A DNA stretch of 64,000 bases from Cohnella caldifontis (GCF_029360585.1 NZ_JAQZSJ010000001.1:310001-374000), one strand, 5' to 3'. Numbered from the stretch's first letter, positions 27,652 through 36,635 are shown. The notes: generated by a model not told the origin, from the letters alone. Numbers and translations are program-made.

Positions 27652-28398
27652 TCAAGGCACGTATTGGACGGACAGGCGGTCCGGCTTGACGTTCAGTTCC
27701 TTCGCGGCGAGATCGATGATTTTAACGGCTTCCAGCTTTTCGAGCTTGGCGGCTTGCACGACGACTTTGAAATTGGATTCGTTCTCCACGACGACGGCGC
27801 TGTCGTAATCCTGCACCAGCTTCTCTTCCAGGCTCGTCATGCGGGATTCCATGTCTTCCAGCCGGGTCAGCTCCTCGGCGGCGGAAGAAGCGTCCTCCTG
27901 CGAATGGTTTTTCGTATCGGCGATGATCGCGGTCAAACGTTCGTTTTCGGTGTCCCATTTTTCCTTCTGGACGCGCTGCATTTCATCGAGCAGCTGCCTG
28001 CCCTGCAGGTTGGTCATCTGCTTCAGTACCTCTTCGTCGCTCGGGGAGACCGAGCCTTCCGCCTGGCCGCCCGTATCGTCCGAAGCGGCGTCCTTCCCGT
28101 CCGTGCCTGCCGCGTCCTTGCCCGCGCCGTCCGGACTTCCCGTTCCGGCCGCTTCGCTGCCGGTCTGGGGGACGGCGGAGCCGTCCGGCTGATCCGTCGC
28201 GGGATCGACTTCGGTCACTTCCACGCCCTGGGAGAGATCCCCGGTCGCCTTGGAAGCGCCCGTTACCTCCTGCTGCTGCTTGCTCCCCGCGGCGTTCTGG
28301 GCCGGCGTGACGTCTTCCGTGAACAAGTAATACGCGGACAAAATGACCATGAGACTGAGCATCGAGACGAGCCAAATCGTTTGACGCTTGTTGTTCAT
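27652..28398 (-). CDS. spoIIIAH: Stage III sporulation protein AH
   Basis: Mother-cell half of the SpoIIIAH-SpoIIQ channel between mother cell and forespore. The 248 residues have one membrane helix (about 9-25), a long Gly/Asp/Ser-rich linker (about 45-120) and the C-terminal YscJ/FliF-like domain ending in KELNVKPDRLSVQYV. It is the last gene of the spoIIIA operon. The linker is longer and more acidic than in B. subtilis. Confidence 0.93.
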   Translation of the reverse strand: MNNKRQTIWLVSMLSLMVILSAYYLFTEDVTPAQNAAGSKQQQEVTGASKATGDLSQGVEVTEVDPATDQPDGSAVPQTGSEAAGTGSPDGAGKDAAGTDGKDAASDDTGGQAEGSVSPSDEEVLKQMTNLQGRQLLDEMQRVQKEKWDTENERLTAIIADTKNHSQEDASSAAEELTRLEDMESRMTSLEEKLVQDYDSAVVVENESNFKVVVQAAKLEKLEAVKIIDLAAKELNVKPDRLSVQYVP

Positions 28399-28421
28399 GT
28401 TTCCATCCTCCTATCGTTGGA

Positions 28422-29072
28422 TCAGGTTTTTCTCGGTACGACCGAAATCCGGTTCATCGGAACGTCCAGCCCCCGCGAGACCGCTTCCTGCACGAGTTTG
28501 CGCACCGTGGCGTTCTCGGCGCCCTTGGCGACGACGACCACGCCCCGCACCTTCGGCTTGACTTTCTTGACGACGATGGGCGCCTGGCCGCCGGACACTT
28601 CGTACAGCACCACCTGGCCGTCCCTCGTTACGTCCGTGACGTGGCGGCTCGTTCCGTTTTTGTCCGACTCGGTCGTCAGCTGCTGCGTCGTTTTCTCGTT
28701 CAGCTGAACGACCGTTTCCTCCGTCGAATCCACCGTCACCAGCACGTTCACGGTGCCCACTCCGACCATCGTTTCCAACAGATCCTTGAGCCGGCTTTCG
28801 AGCTGCGACTCGATATCGGCGAACGGATCGCTCTTGCCGTCGCCTCCCAGGAACGTTTCCTGCTGTTGAGGGGGGGCGTCCCGGTCCCCGGGAGGCGTGA
28901 ATTCCGTCTGGTTGCCGGAAGGCACCTTCTTGACGTTCAGGAGCGAAGCGGCCAGCAGCAAGGCGGCTCCGATGAGGCCCAGCAGCACCAGCCACCGGAA
29001 CGTCTTGATCCTGCCGGCTCCTCCGGATCCCCCGCCGATGAACGATTCGAGCCGTTCCAGCCACTTGGCCAT
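28422..29072 (-). CDS. spoIIIAG: Stage III sporulation protein AG
   Basis: Ring-forming component of the SpoIIIA-SpoIIQ feeding-tube complex. The 216 residues have one membrane helix (about 26-44) and a secretin-associated ring domain (DLLETMVGVGTVNVLVTVDS, VKPKVRGVVVVAKGAENATV). The ATG at 29072 follows GGGAGGTGAAGG; an in-frame extension to 29420 overlaps spoIIIAF. Confidence 0.93.
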   Translation of the reverse strand: MAKWLERLESFIGGGSGGAGRIKTFRWLVLLGLIGAALLLAASLLNVKKVPSGNQTEFTPPGDRDAPPQQQETFLGGDGKSDPFADIESQLESRLKDLLETMVGVGTVNVLVTVDSTEETVVQLNEKTTQQLTTESDKNGTSRHVTDVTRDGQVVLYEVSGGQAPIVVKKVKPKVRGVVVVAKGAENATVRKLVQEAVSRGLDVPMNRISVVPRKT

Positions 29073-29077
29073 TCCCT

Positions 29078-29818
29078 TCACCTCCCGTCTTCGCCATTCG
29101 TACCGCCGGAATCGCCGGACGCTCCGGACTGCACGGTCACCCGGTCGGCCGGCACCCCGTACCGGGCCGAAATCCACGCCGAAATCCGATTCGCCGTCCG
29201 CGGATCCGCCGTCGCGCCTGACGCCGCGGCAGAAGCTTCCGGCGGCTCCGCGGCAACCGGGCGGGCGTCTTCTCCGACGCCTTGCACCGTCACCGGTTCG
29301 ACTTCGACGGGCTTTACCGCGGCGACCGGTTCCGGCGCCTTCCGCCCGTTTCCTGCGTCCCGCCCGCCGCCGAGGTTGACCGTCACTTCCTTCACCTCGA
29401 GCGTACCGTCGGTCCTCCAACCCATGTCGACCCGGACTTCGGCCGGCTTGGATCCCTCGTTTTCCGCCAGATCGGCCCGGATCGCTTCTTCCAACCGAGC
29501 GGCCGCCAGGCTTGCGGCGTCATCCCGCTGCTTCTCCTGCCATTTCCGGCCTTCCTCCCGGATGCGGGAAAGCTCTCCGGAAGCGGACGCGGTGTTTGCC
29601 CGGAAGGATGCGTCGTTCAACCCCTCGGTGAGCCTGCTGCTGAAATCGCCCTGGATCCACCGGAGGATCGGCGAAGCCACGGCCAGCAGGATGAACAACC
29701 CCGCGACAAGCCGGACGTACCGCTGCATCGTCCGGTTCGGCAGCAGCAGATCGACGATGCCGGCCAGCAGCACGACGGCGACGACCTGCTTCAGCCAGAC
29801 CGACAATCCCTCCATCAC
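29078..29818 (-). CDS. spoIIIAF: Stage III sporulation protein AF
   Basis: A 246-residue membrane protein with two N-terminal membrane helices (about 8-25 and 34-52), a charged helical region, and a C-terminal ring-building-like domain. Part of the mother-cell spoIIIA machine. GTG at 29818, or the ATG right after it, follows GGGAGGAGGG. The Val/Glu/Ala-rich linker at about 155-200 is longer than in B. subtilis. Confidence 0.9.
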   Translation of the reverse strand: MMEGLSVWLKQVVAVVLLAGIVDLLLPNRTMQRYVRLVAGLFILLAVASPILRWIQGDFSSRLTEGLNDASFRANTASASGELSRIREEGRKWQEKQRDDAASLAAARLEEAIRADLAENEGSKPAEVRVDMGWRTDGTLEVKEVTVNLGGGRDAGNGRKAPEPVAAVKPVEVEPVTVQGVGEDARPVAAEPPEASAAASGATADPRTANRISAWISARYGVPADRVTVQSGASGDSGGTNGEDGR

Positions 29819-29848
29819 GCGGATCCCTCCTCCCTTGCGGCCGATTCG

Positions 29849-31096
29849 CTATCGGATCATCAAGGCGGCGTTGCCGGCGGTCAGGATGATCGTGACGGCG
29901 AGGAAGAACATCAGGCCGACCGCCGCCAGCGCGGCGAAGACGTAGATCAGCGTTTTGCCGATCATCTGCAGGCACGCCGTGATGGGAGATCCCCCCAGCG
30001 GCTGCAGGACCGCGCCGGCCACGTTGTAGATCAGCGCCAGCACCATGATTTTGATGGCGGGAAAAGCGCACAGGAACAAGAGAATGATGACCCCGGCGAG
30101 CCCGATGGCGTTTTTGACGAGCAGGCTGGCGGAGAGAACGGTGTCTGCGGCGTCGGAGAACATCCGGCCGACGACGGGCACGAAGTTGCCAGTCACGAAT
30201 TTGGCGGTCTGCAGCGCGACCCCGTCGGCGACGGCGCCGGTGGCGCCCTGGATGGACAGGACGCCCAGGAAAACGGTGAACATCACGCCCATGACCCCGA
30301 CGGCGACGTTCCGCAGCAGATTGGCGAGCTGCGTGACCTTGTACCGGTCGCTGATCGAGCTGACCAGGTGGAGCACCGCCGAGAAGAACAGCAGCGGAAA
30401 CACGAACAAGTGAATGAACGTCCCCACCGTATGGATCATGAACACGATCAAGGGATGAAGCACCGTGACGGACGCGACGCTTCCGGTGCCGGCCAGCAGC
30501 GTCAGGAGCAAAGGAACCATGGCCAGCATGAACTGGACCATTCGCTGAATCGCTTCCCCCGCGTAGGAGGTCGCGGTCCGAAAGCTGTTGACGGCCAAGA
30601 TGAGCAGCACCAGGTAGGCGATCCCGTAAGCGACCTTGCTCACGGCGCCCCGCTCGAAGGCGGTTTGCATCGTTTCCAGGATCATCGTGAATACCGTCAA
30701 CAGGACGATGGTGACGAGCAGCTTGCCGCTGAACAGCACTTCGTGAAGGAAGTAGCGAAGCAGGCCGGAAAGCGCTTGGCCGAAACTCCAGGGCCGGTCG
30801 TTCGGGAACATCAGCTGGCCGACCTCGGGCAAGTTGCCGTCCGGGAAGTACCCCCCGTACTTCGTCCTCAGCTCGTTCCAGAATTGTTCGATTTCCTTCG
30901 TCTGCATCTGCAGGGACTGCTTTTCGGCCAGCTCGGCGACGACGCTGCCCGGCTCATCCGCCCCGATCCGGGACGATGGCGCCGAAGCGGCTTCCCCGCC
31001 GGTCCCGGGGGCGTTATCGGAAGCCGAAACGGACCCGGCAAAGAAAACGAATGGCATCAGCAGGAGCAAGAGAACCGCGAAACAGCGGCGGCGCAT
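29849..31096 (-). CDS. spoIIIAE: Stage III sporulation protein AE
   Basis: A 415-residue polytopic protein with a signal peptide (about 1-28), a short extracytoplasmic stretch (EIEQFWNELRTKYGGYFP) and six to eight membrane helices. It probably forms the export pore of the SpoIIIA complex. The ATG at 31096 follows GGGAGGGAGACC. A much longer in-frame reading to 32044 crosses spoIIIAD and AC and is rejected. Confidence 0.93.
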   Translation of the reverse strand: MRRRCFAVLLLLLMPFVFFAGSVSASDNAPGTGGEAASAPSSRIGADEPGSVVAELAEKQSLQMQTKEIEQFWNELRTKYGGYFPDGNLPEVGQLMFPNDRPWSFGQALSGLLRYFLHEVLFSGKLLVTIVLLTVFTMILETMQTAFERGAVSKVAYGIAYLVLLILAVNSFRTATSYAGEAIQRMVQFMLAMVPLLLTLLAGTGSVASVTVLHPLIVFMIHTVGTFIHLFVFPLLFFSAVLHLVSSISDRYKVTQLANLLRNVAVGVMGVMFTVFLGVLSIQGATGAVADGVALQTAKFVTGNFVPVVGRMFSDAADTVLSASLLVKNAIGLAGVIILLFLCAFPAIKIMVLALIYNVAGAVLQPLGGSPITACLQMIGKTLIYVFAALAAVGLMFFLAVTIILTAGNAALMIR

Positions 31097-31140
31097 GATG
31101 GTCTCCCTCCCGTTTCTCCCGTCGCCCGGCGGCGGCCGCG

Positions 31141-31530
31141 TCAGGCCGGCAGCAAGTTCAGCACCGTTTCGACGACGACGCTGATGATGGGGATCGCCAT
31201 GACCAGAATCAGCATTTTGCCCGCGAACTCGATTTTCGAGGCGATGCTCTCGAGCCCCGCGTCGCGGACGATTTGCGCGCCGAATTCGGCGATGTAGGCG
31301 ATCCCGATGATTTTCAGCATCGTCTTGAGGTAGACGGACGGGATGCCGGATCTCGCGGCCAACTCGTCCAGCACGGACACGACGCCGCCGATTTTGCCGA
31401 TCAGGGCCAGGAAGATGCCGACGCCGGTGAACACCGCGAGCAAAAACGCGAACATCGGCTTCTGTTCCCGGATCACGAGAATCAGCACGGTGGCCAGAAA
31501 CGCGACGCCGACGATCTGAAGGATGTCCAT
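31141..31530 (-). CDS. spoIIIAD: Stage III sporulation protein AD
   Basis: A 129-residue protein with four hydrophobic segments, paralogous in style to SpoIIIAC. It has the family run YLKTMLKIIGIAYIAEFGAQ. The ATG at 31530 follows TAGGTG; a GTG three codons upstream is an alternative. It follows spoIIIAC closely. Confidence 0.92.
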   Translation of the reverse strand: MDILQIVGVAFLATVLILVIREQKPMFAFLLAVFTGVGIFLALIGKIGGVVSVLDELAARSGIPSVYLKTMLKIIGIAYIAEFGAQIVRDAGLESIASKIEFAGKMLILVMAIPIISVVVETVLNLLPA

Positions 31531-31539
31531 CGGCTTCAC

Positions 31540-31743
31540 CTACTGGAACAGAAAAATCGTCTTGATTTCCTGAAAGAGCTGGTTGAGCAGCCTCACCACC
31601 ATGAACAGCACGACGACGAAGCCGATGACCGTAACCCAGTGCGCCATGTCTTCCTTGCCCATCTGCTTGAGTACGGTATGGATCATGGCAACGATGATGC
31701 CGATGCCGGCGATTTGGAAAATGGTGCTGACATCGATACTCAT
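31540..31743 (-). CDS. spoIIIAC: Stage III sporulation protein AC
   Basis: A 67-residue protein with two membrane helices, the usual size of SpoIIIAC. The ATG at 31743 follows GGGGGAGAAGGCC. That ribosome site is one arm of a possible hairpin switch (31752-31799). Confidence 0.92.
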   Translation of the reverse strand: MSIDVSTIFQIAGIGIIVAMIHTVLKQMGKEDMAHWVTVIGFVVVLFMVVRLLNQLFQEIKTIFLFQ

Positions 31744-31751
31744 GGCCTTCT

Positions 31752-31799
31752 CCCCCAAACGTGACGTTAAGGCTGCTTGGTTTGGGGGCTCCCCCAAAA
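31752..31799 (-). promoter_or_regulatory. Alternative hairpin arms over the spoIIIAC ribosome site
   Basis: In the mRNA, TTTGGGGG (31798-31791) and GTTTGGGGG (31760-31752) compete for the same CCCCCAAAC arm (31788-31780). The second pairing is 9 bp and covers the GGGGGAG ribosome site of spoIIIAC; the first would leave it free, though its loop is only two to four bases. This is a base-pairing inference, with no proof of function. Confidence 0.45.
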
Positions 31800-31818
31800 T
31801 TGGAATGGATCACTCCGA

Positions 31819-32337
31819 TTACAACAACACGATGACGACGAGGGCCGCTCCCAGGACGCCGAGACTGCGGCTCATTTTCTCGTATCGCTGCTGCTCTTCC
31901 CGGGCCGCCGTTTCCTCCGCCTGCAGCTGGAGCATCGCCAGCCGCACGTGCTTGAGCTGGTCTTCCCTGCCGCTTCCCCCGAGGGTCGCTCCCAAGCGGG
32001 CCAACGCTTCGCGCTCCGGGGTTTTCATGGCCGTACGGCTCCATCCTCCGGCGATGGCTCGTTCCCAGATTTCCCGGACGGTCGGGCCGGCCCGCTGTTC
32101 CAATTGGCCGGCGATATTGGCGAACAGGCCGGAAACGGGCTCGGGCACGACGCCCGCCAGCCGGGCGAGCGCTTCCGGAAGCGGCGTTTGGCCGTATTGG
32201 ATTTCGGTCTCCAGCCTTTGCAGCGCGTGGATGAGCTGCCGGATCTGCCGGGGCCGGGCGGCGAACCGCGCGGCCTGCGCGTATCCGATCAGCGTCCCCG
32301 CGAGCAGGACGAGCATAGCGCCGGCGAATCGGATCAT
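31819..32337 (-). CDS. spoIIIAB: Stage III sporulation protein AB
   Basis: A 172-residue protein with N- and C-terminal membrane helices (about 3-20 and 155-171) and a helical middle (RQIRQLIHALQRLETEIQYG), the layout of SpoIIIAB. The ATG at 32337 overlaps the spoIIIAA stop (ATGA). Confidence 0.92.
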   Translation of the reverse strand: MIRFAGAMLVLLAGTLIGYAQAARFAARPRQIRQLIHALQRLETEIQYGQTPLPEALARLAGVVPEPVSGLFANIAGQLEQRAGPTVREIWERAIAGGWSRTAMKTPEREALARLGATLGGSGREDQLKHVRLAMLQLQAEETAAREEQQRYEKMSRSLGVLGAALVVIVLL

Positions 32338-33362
32338 GGGACCGGCCTTTCCGCCGCGAAGGCGTCGGGAGAACGGATCGCGGGCTTTGGACGGGATTTG
32401 AATTCCCGCGACGTCTGCTCGGCGGCGATCACCCGGTGTTCCACTTTCCCGCCGGACCGGGAGAGCAGCACGTAAGCCCCGAACATTCCGCGTTCCGCCA
32501 TGCCGGCCAGCACGGGCCTCGAGAAGACGTCCTCCAAATCCGCGGCGTGGGCGGTCGCCACGACCCTTACGCCGGCGTGCAGCGCTTCGGCGAGGGCGTC
32601 CGCATCCTCCTGCCGGCCGATTTCGTCCACGGCGATCACCTCCGGCGACATGGAGCGGATCATCATCATGATGCCTTCCGCCTTCGGGCAGGCGTCCAGA
32701 ATGTCCGTGCGGGGACCCAGGTCGAAGGAAGGAATGCCGGCTTCGCAGGCGCCGATTTCCGACCGCTCGTCGACGACGCCGACTTTGCGCCCGCCCCAGC
32801 CGGCCGCGGCGGCGTGGGACCATTCGCCCGCGCTGATGCAGCGGATCAGGTCGCGCAGCAGGGTCGTTTTCCCTTGTTGGGGAGGCGAGACGATCAGCGT
32901 GTGCCGGACCGTGCGTTCCCGGAAATCCAGGATGCCGGGCAGCACGGCGGCGGCGCAGCCGCCGCGCGCGCGGGCGATCCGGACGTTGAAGCCCGTGATG
33001 TCCTTGAGCCGCGCCACGGTCCCCCGCTCCAGCACGGCTCGTCCGGCCAATCCGACGCGATGCCCTCCTTCGACGGTGATGTAACCTCGCTTTAACTCTT
33101 CTTCCACGGCGTACAGCGAATGGCGGGTCACCCTCTCCAGCAGCGCCCGGCATTCTTCCCTGCCCGGCGCGTAGGCGGAGCGGCCGTCCGCGGCGAGCGA
33201 ACCGTCGGGGCGCACGAAGGCGTAACGCCCGGCATAGCCGATTTCGAGCGGACGGTTTTCCCGCACCCGGATTTCCTCCAGCGTCATCGCCGCATGCTCG
33301 GGGAGCCGTTCCAATACCCCCCGCAGCGGATGAACGAACAAATCGGGAACGTTCGGCGCCAT
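32334..33362 (-). CDS. spoIIIAA: Stage III sporulation protein AA (ATPase)
   Basis: Secretion-type AAA ATPase that powers the SpoIIIA complex in the mother cell. The 342 residues have the P-loop PPQQGKTT (160-167), the Walker B-like EVIAVDEIG and the ATAHA segment. The usual first P-loop Gly is Ser here (SPPQQGKT). It is the first gene of the operon, with a SigE-like promoter upstream. Confidence 0.93.
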   Translation of the reverse strand: MAPNVPDLFVHPLRGVLERLPEHAAMTLEEIRVRENRPLEIGYAGRYAFVRPDGSLAADGRSAYAPGREECRALLERVTRHSLYAVEEELKRGYITVEGGHRVGLAGRAVLERGTVARLKDITGFNVRIARARGGCAAAVLPGILDFRERTVRHTLIVSPPQQGKTTLLRDLIRCISAGEWSHAAAAGWGGRKVGVVDERSEIGACEAGIPSFDLGPRTDILDACPKAEGIMMMIRSMSPEVIAVDEIGRQEDADALAEALHAGVRVVATAHAADLEDVFSRPVLAGMAERGMFGAYVLLSRSGGKVEHRVIAAEQTSREFKSRPKPAIRSPDAFAAERPVP

Positions 33363-33405
33363 TCACCAGCCCCCTTTCCGGCAGAAGTTGTCCTTTGCTC
33401 TCTCA

Positions 33406-33433
33406 TATGTATGCCTGGACCGCCCGAATATGA
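33406..33433 (-). promoter_or_regulatory. Candidate SigE promoter of the spoIIIA operon
   Basis: TCATATT (33433-33427), 13 bp, then CATACATA (33413-33406), 44 bp upstream of the spoIIIAA start. Both boxes fit the mother-cell SigE pattern (KMATATT, CATACAHT), and the spoIIIA operon is SigE-dependent in B. subtilis. Confidence 0.55.
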
Positions 33434-33458
33434 CTGCTTGGCCCGTTCCTCCGCGCCT

Positions 33459-33725
33459 CTACGTCTTGCGCAAAACGCCGATCAGGATGCAGCCGACGCC
33501 GGCGAGCACCCAAATCAGCTTGCTCGGGGACAGCTTGTCCGACAGCCCGACGAGCCCGATCGCCATCGTCGAGATCAGGACGAGCGGACCGACCAGGGCC
33601 AGCATCGAATTGACGATCAGCGCCTTCTCCACGTTGTTGAGCCGTATCATGACGATCGCCGCGGTAAGCTCGAGGCTCCCGGACAGCATTCTGAGCACCG
33701 CCATGCTGAGCGCCGACTTGTCCAA
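33459..33725 (-). CDS. yqhV: YqhV-like DUF2619 membrane protein
   Basis: An 88-residue protein with about three membrane helices and the family block LRMLSGSLELTAAIVMIRLN. Function is unknown; its place just upstream of spoIIIAA matches B. subtilis yqhV. TTG at 33725 follows AAGGAGAGG. Confidence 0.8.
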   Translation of the reverse strand: MDKSALSMAVLRMLSGSLELTAAIVMIRLNNVEKALIVNSMLALVGPLVLISTMAIGLVGLSDKLSPSKLIWVLAGVGCILIGVLRKT

Positions 33726-33875
33726 ATTCGCCCTCTCCTTTTTCCGTGTTTGTATCGATTCTATGCGGAGTTTTCCGGCAACTTGTCTACTTTGTCGCTT
33801 CAGGGAACCGGCGGATAGGCAACTGCATATATTGCTTTTGATCTTCCACCTTGTGGACCGACGAGGAGAGAGAAC

Positions 33876-34694
33876 ATGGAAATTACGGCAAACCTCATGT
33901 GGCCTTTGGCGCTGTCGGACCCGAGCGGACGGCGTTCCGCCAAGCCCCGGAGCCAAGGCGTCACGATGGTGATCGACAAGGGACTGGGCCGCTTCGCGTT
34001 CGAGGATCTGGTGGCGGTGGCCGGCGCGTACATCGACATCGTCAAGTTCGGATTCGGCACGTCGCCGCTGTATCCCCTTGAGGTTCTGAAAAACAAAATC
34101 GATGCCGCCAAACGCTTCCAAATCACGGTAATACCGGGAGGGACGCTGCTGGAGACGGCCGTGGCCCGGGACGTGGTGCCTGCCTTCTTCCGCCAGGTAT
34201 TGGCGCTCGGCTTCGACGGCATCGAGGTATCGGACGGCACGATCCAACTGCCCCGGGACCGGCGGGACGAACTCATCCGCGACGCTTGCGCGCTCGGACT
34301 CAGGGTGTTCACGGAATACGGCAAAAAAGCGTTCGGATCGCGGATCGACGCGCTGGAATTCGCGAGGACGGCCGAGCGGGATTTCCTGGCCGGGGCGGAA
34401 TTGGTGACGGTGGAAGCGAGGGAGTCCGGCGTCGGGGTCGGATTGTTCGACGAGCAGGGATCCTGCCGGGAGAACGATTTGCGCGAAATGCTCCAAGTGG
34501 TGCCGAGTCCGGAGCGCATCTTGTGGGAAGCCCCGCAAAAAGAACAGCAGGTGTCCCTGATCAAGACGATCGGACCCGAAGTCAACCTCGGCAACATCCC
34601 GGTCCAAGACGTGCTGGCGCTTGAAACGATGCGGCGGGGCCTCAGGTCCGACACGTTCGAGCTGAACCAGCCGTACTCGGATTACGTGATCTAG
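33876..34694 (+). CDS. Phosphosulfolactate synthase-like protein
   Basis: TIM-barrel enzyme of the ComA family; archaeal ComA adds sulfite to phosphoenolpyruvate in coenzyme M synthesis, and B. subtilis has a homologue (YitD). The 272 residues have GLGRFAFEDLVAVAGAYIDI, KFGFGTSPLYP, IPGGTLLE and GFDGIEVSDGTIQLP. The ATG follows GAGGAGAGAG. It is alone on the plus strand between yqhV and a strong terminator, so the pathway is not shown by neighbours. Confidence 0.85.
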   Translation: MEITANLMWPLALSDPSGRRSAKPRSQGVTMVIDKGLGRFAFEDLVAVAGAYIDIVKFGFGTSPLYPLEVLKNKIDAAKRFQITVIPGGTLLETAVARDVVPAFFRQVLALGFDGIEVSDGTIQLPRDRRDELIRDACALGLRVFTEYGKKAFGSRIDALEFARTAERDFLAGAELVTVEARESGVGVGLFDEQGSCRENDLREMLQVVPSPERILWEAPQKEQQVSLIKTIGPEVNLGNIPVQDVLALETMRRGLRSDTFELNQPYSDYVI

Positions 34695-34724
34695 GGGACT
34701 TGGATTTACCGCGTCCAAAAAGAA

Positions 34725-34768
34725 ACGGAAAGCCCCGCAGCATCGGTCTGCGGGGCTTTCCGTTCTAA
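34725..34768 (+). terminator. Strong terminator after the phosphosulfolactate synthase gene
   Basis: A perfect 16-bp stem (34725-34740 with 34748-34763). The minus-strand side also has TTCTTTTTGG, so it may work in both directions. Confidence 0.75.
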
Positions 34769-34850
34769 ATCCGGGACGGGCTCCATATCGTGGTACAAGC
34801 GCCGTTGCTCCATGACGCGGCAATTCGTTTTCGGGAGCGTGTCTCACAGG

Positions 34851-35312
34851 ATGAACGGTGAAATCGTGCTCGTCGCCCTGATCATCATCGGTCTGCTGGG
34901 GCGTTCTCCCATCATCACGACGGCGGCGTGCCTGCTGCTCATCATCAAGCTGATCCATTTCCAACGCTACCTGCCGGTAATCGAGAGGCGGGGGCTGGAA
35001 TTCGGCTTGCTGTTTCTGACGCTGGCCGTGCTCGTCCCGTTCGCATCGGGCAAAATGCAGGTCAAGGACGTGACCGCCGCGTTTACGAGCTGGACCGGCT
35101 GGGTGGCCCTGTTCGGAGGGGCCGTCGCCACCTATTTAAACAGCAAGGGGCTCGATCTTCTCAAGATCGACCCCCAGCTGATCGTCGGCCTCGTCATCGG
35201 GTCCATCATCGGCATCGTGCTGCTGCGGGGCATCCCCGTCGGGCCGCTGATGGCCGCGGGACTCACGGCCTTGGTGATGAAAATCGTGCAGTTCATCGCG
35301 GGAAAATTTTAG
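34851..35312 (+). CDS. DUF441 membrane protein
   Basis: A 153-residue protein with four or five membrane helices and the family segments [18 protein letters not shown] and [19 protein letters not shown]. Function is unknown. The ATG at 34851 is preferred over one at 34812, whose extra residues look unrelated, although the ribosome site is weak. It converges with lysC. Confidence 0.8.
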   Translation: MNGEIVLVALIIIGLLGRSPIITTAACLLLIIKLIHFQRYLPVIERRGLEFGLLFLTLAVLVPFASGKMQVKDVTAAFTSWTGWVALFGGAVATYLNSKGLDLLKIDPQLIVGLVIGSIIGIVLLRGIPVGPLMAAGLTALVMKIVQFIAGKF

Positions 35313-35330
35313 CCTCGCGACGGTTAACGG

Positions 35331-36584
35331 TTAACGGCGTTCTTGCGGACCGCCGACGTACGCGGTGTCGGCCGTGTCCAGCCCGTACGCGGTATGGAGG
35401 GCGCGCACGACGTCTTGCAGCGGTTCCGCCGCGATCACGCACGATACCTTGATTTCGGACGTGCTGACCATTTTGATGCTGACGCCGAGTTTCGAAATCG
35501 TGTCGAACATTTGGGCCGCGACGCCCGGGTTGGACACCATGCCCGCGCCAACGATCGACACCTTCACGAGGTTTTCCTCGTAAGTCGCCTCGTCGTACGG
35601 CAACGCACCGCGGATCCCCGCGATGACGTCCATCGCGCGGGGACGGTCGGCCAGCGACACCGTGAACGAAAAGTCCGCTTTGCCGTTCTGCACGCCGCTT
35701 TGCACGATGATGTCCACGTCGATGCCGGCGTCCGCCAAGGCGGTGAACATTTTCGCCAGTACGCCCGGCACGTCCGCTACGCCCAAAATGCTGATTCTCG
35801 CCACGTTTTTGTCATACGCGATTCCGCGGACGACGACCCCTTGTTCCATTTCGGCTTCCTCCCTCACGAGCGTTCCCTCGTTCTGCGTAAAGCTGGAACG
35901 CACGACCAGATTCACGTTGTAATGTTTCGCGTATTCCACCGCCCGGGGATGCAGCACGGCCGCCCCCAGGTTCGCCAGCTCGAGCATTTCGTCATAGGAG
36001 ATGGCTTCCAGCTTGCGGGCGTTTTTCACGATGCGCGGATCCGTCGAATATACGCCGTCCACGTCGGTATAAATCTCGCAAACGTCCGCCTTGACCGCCG
36101 CAGCCAGCGCCACCGCCGTCGTGTCCGAGCCCCCGCGGCCCAGCGTGGTGATCTCGCCGTCGTCCGTCATGCCCTGGAAGCCGGCTACGATGACGATGTT
36201 TCCTCCCTCCAGCGCTTGGAACAGCTTCTCGGGCGAAATATCGGTGATGCGAGCTTTGCCGTGCACCGCTTCCGTCCGGATCCCGGCCTGCCAGCCGGTA
36301 AACGATTTGGCCGCGTGGCCGCGCTGGTGGATCGCCATGGACAGCAGGGCAACCGAAATTTGCTCCCCGGTCGTGAGCAGCATATCCATTTCCCGCGCCG
36401 GCGGGTTATCGCTGATTTCCTTCGATTTATCGATCAGATCGTCCGTCGTGTCGCCCATCGCGGAGACGACGGCCACGACGCGGTCGCCTTGCAGCTTACG
36501 GTCGATGATCCGCTGGGCGACGCGCCCCATGCGCTCGGCCGTGCCGACGGAGCTCCCGCCGAATTTCATCACGATCAAAGCCAA
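35331..36584 (-). CDS. lysC: Aspartate kinase (LysC type)
   Basis: Phosphorylates aspartate, the first step towards lysine, threonine and methionine. The 417 residues have the kinase start IVMKFGGSSVG, GRGGSDTTAVALAA, and two C-terminal ACT domains (VSIVGAGMVSNPGVAAQMF). TTG at 36584 follows GGAGTGAAGG and aligns with LysC of B. subtilis. An in-frame ATG-like start at 36677 lies inside the promoter. No lysine riboswitch was seen. Confidence 0.94.
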   Translation of the reverse strand: MALIVMKFGGSSVGTAERMGRVAQRIIDRKLQGDRVVAVVSAMGDTTDDLIDKSKEISDNPPAREMDMLLTTGEQISVALLSMAIHQRGHAAKSFTGWQAGIRTEAVHGKARITDISPEKLFQALEGGNIVIVAGFQGMTDDGEITTLGRGGSDTTAVALAAAVKADVCEIYTDVDGVYSTDPRIVKNARKLEAISYDEMLELANLGAAVLHPRAVEYAKHYNVNLVVRSSFTQNEGTLVREEAEMEQGVVVRGIAYDKNVARISILGVADVPGVLAKMFTALADAGIDVDIIVQSGVQNGKADFSFTVSLADRPRAMDVIAGIRGALPYDEATYEENLVKVSIVGAGMVSNPGVAAQMFDTISKLGVSIKMVSTSEIKVSCVIAAEPLQDVVRALHTAYGLDTADTAYVGGPQERR

Positions 36585-36626
36585 CGGTCCTTCACTCCCC
36601 AAGTAAACATTCGCATAATGCCTAAC

Positions 36627-36635
36627 ATTATAGCA
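36627..36635 (-). promoter_or_regulatory. Candidate extended -10 promoter of lysC
   Basis: TGCTATAAT on the minus strand carries a perfect TATAAT with TG extension, about 45 bp before the lysC start. The -35 side is only T-rich. Confidence 0.5.

Noticed and set aside
31097..32044. An extended 731-residue SpoIIIAE
   Set aside because: The extension crosses spoIIIAD and spoIIIAC in the wrong frame, and the normal start has a strong ribosome site.
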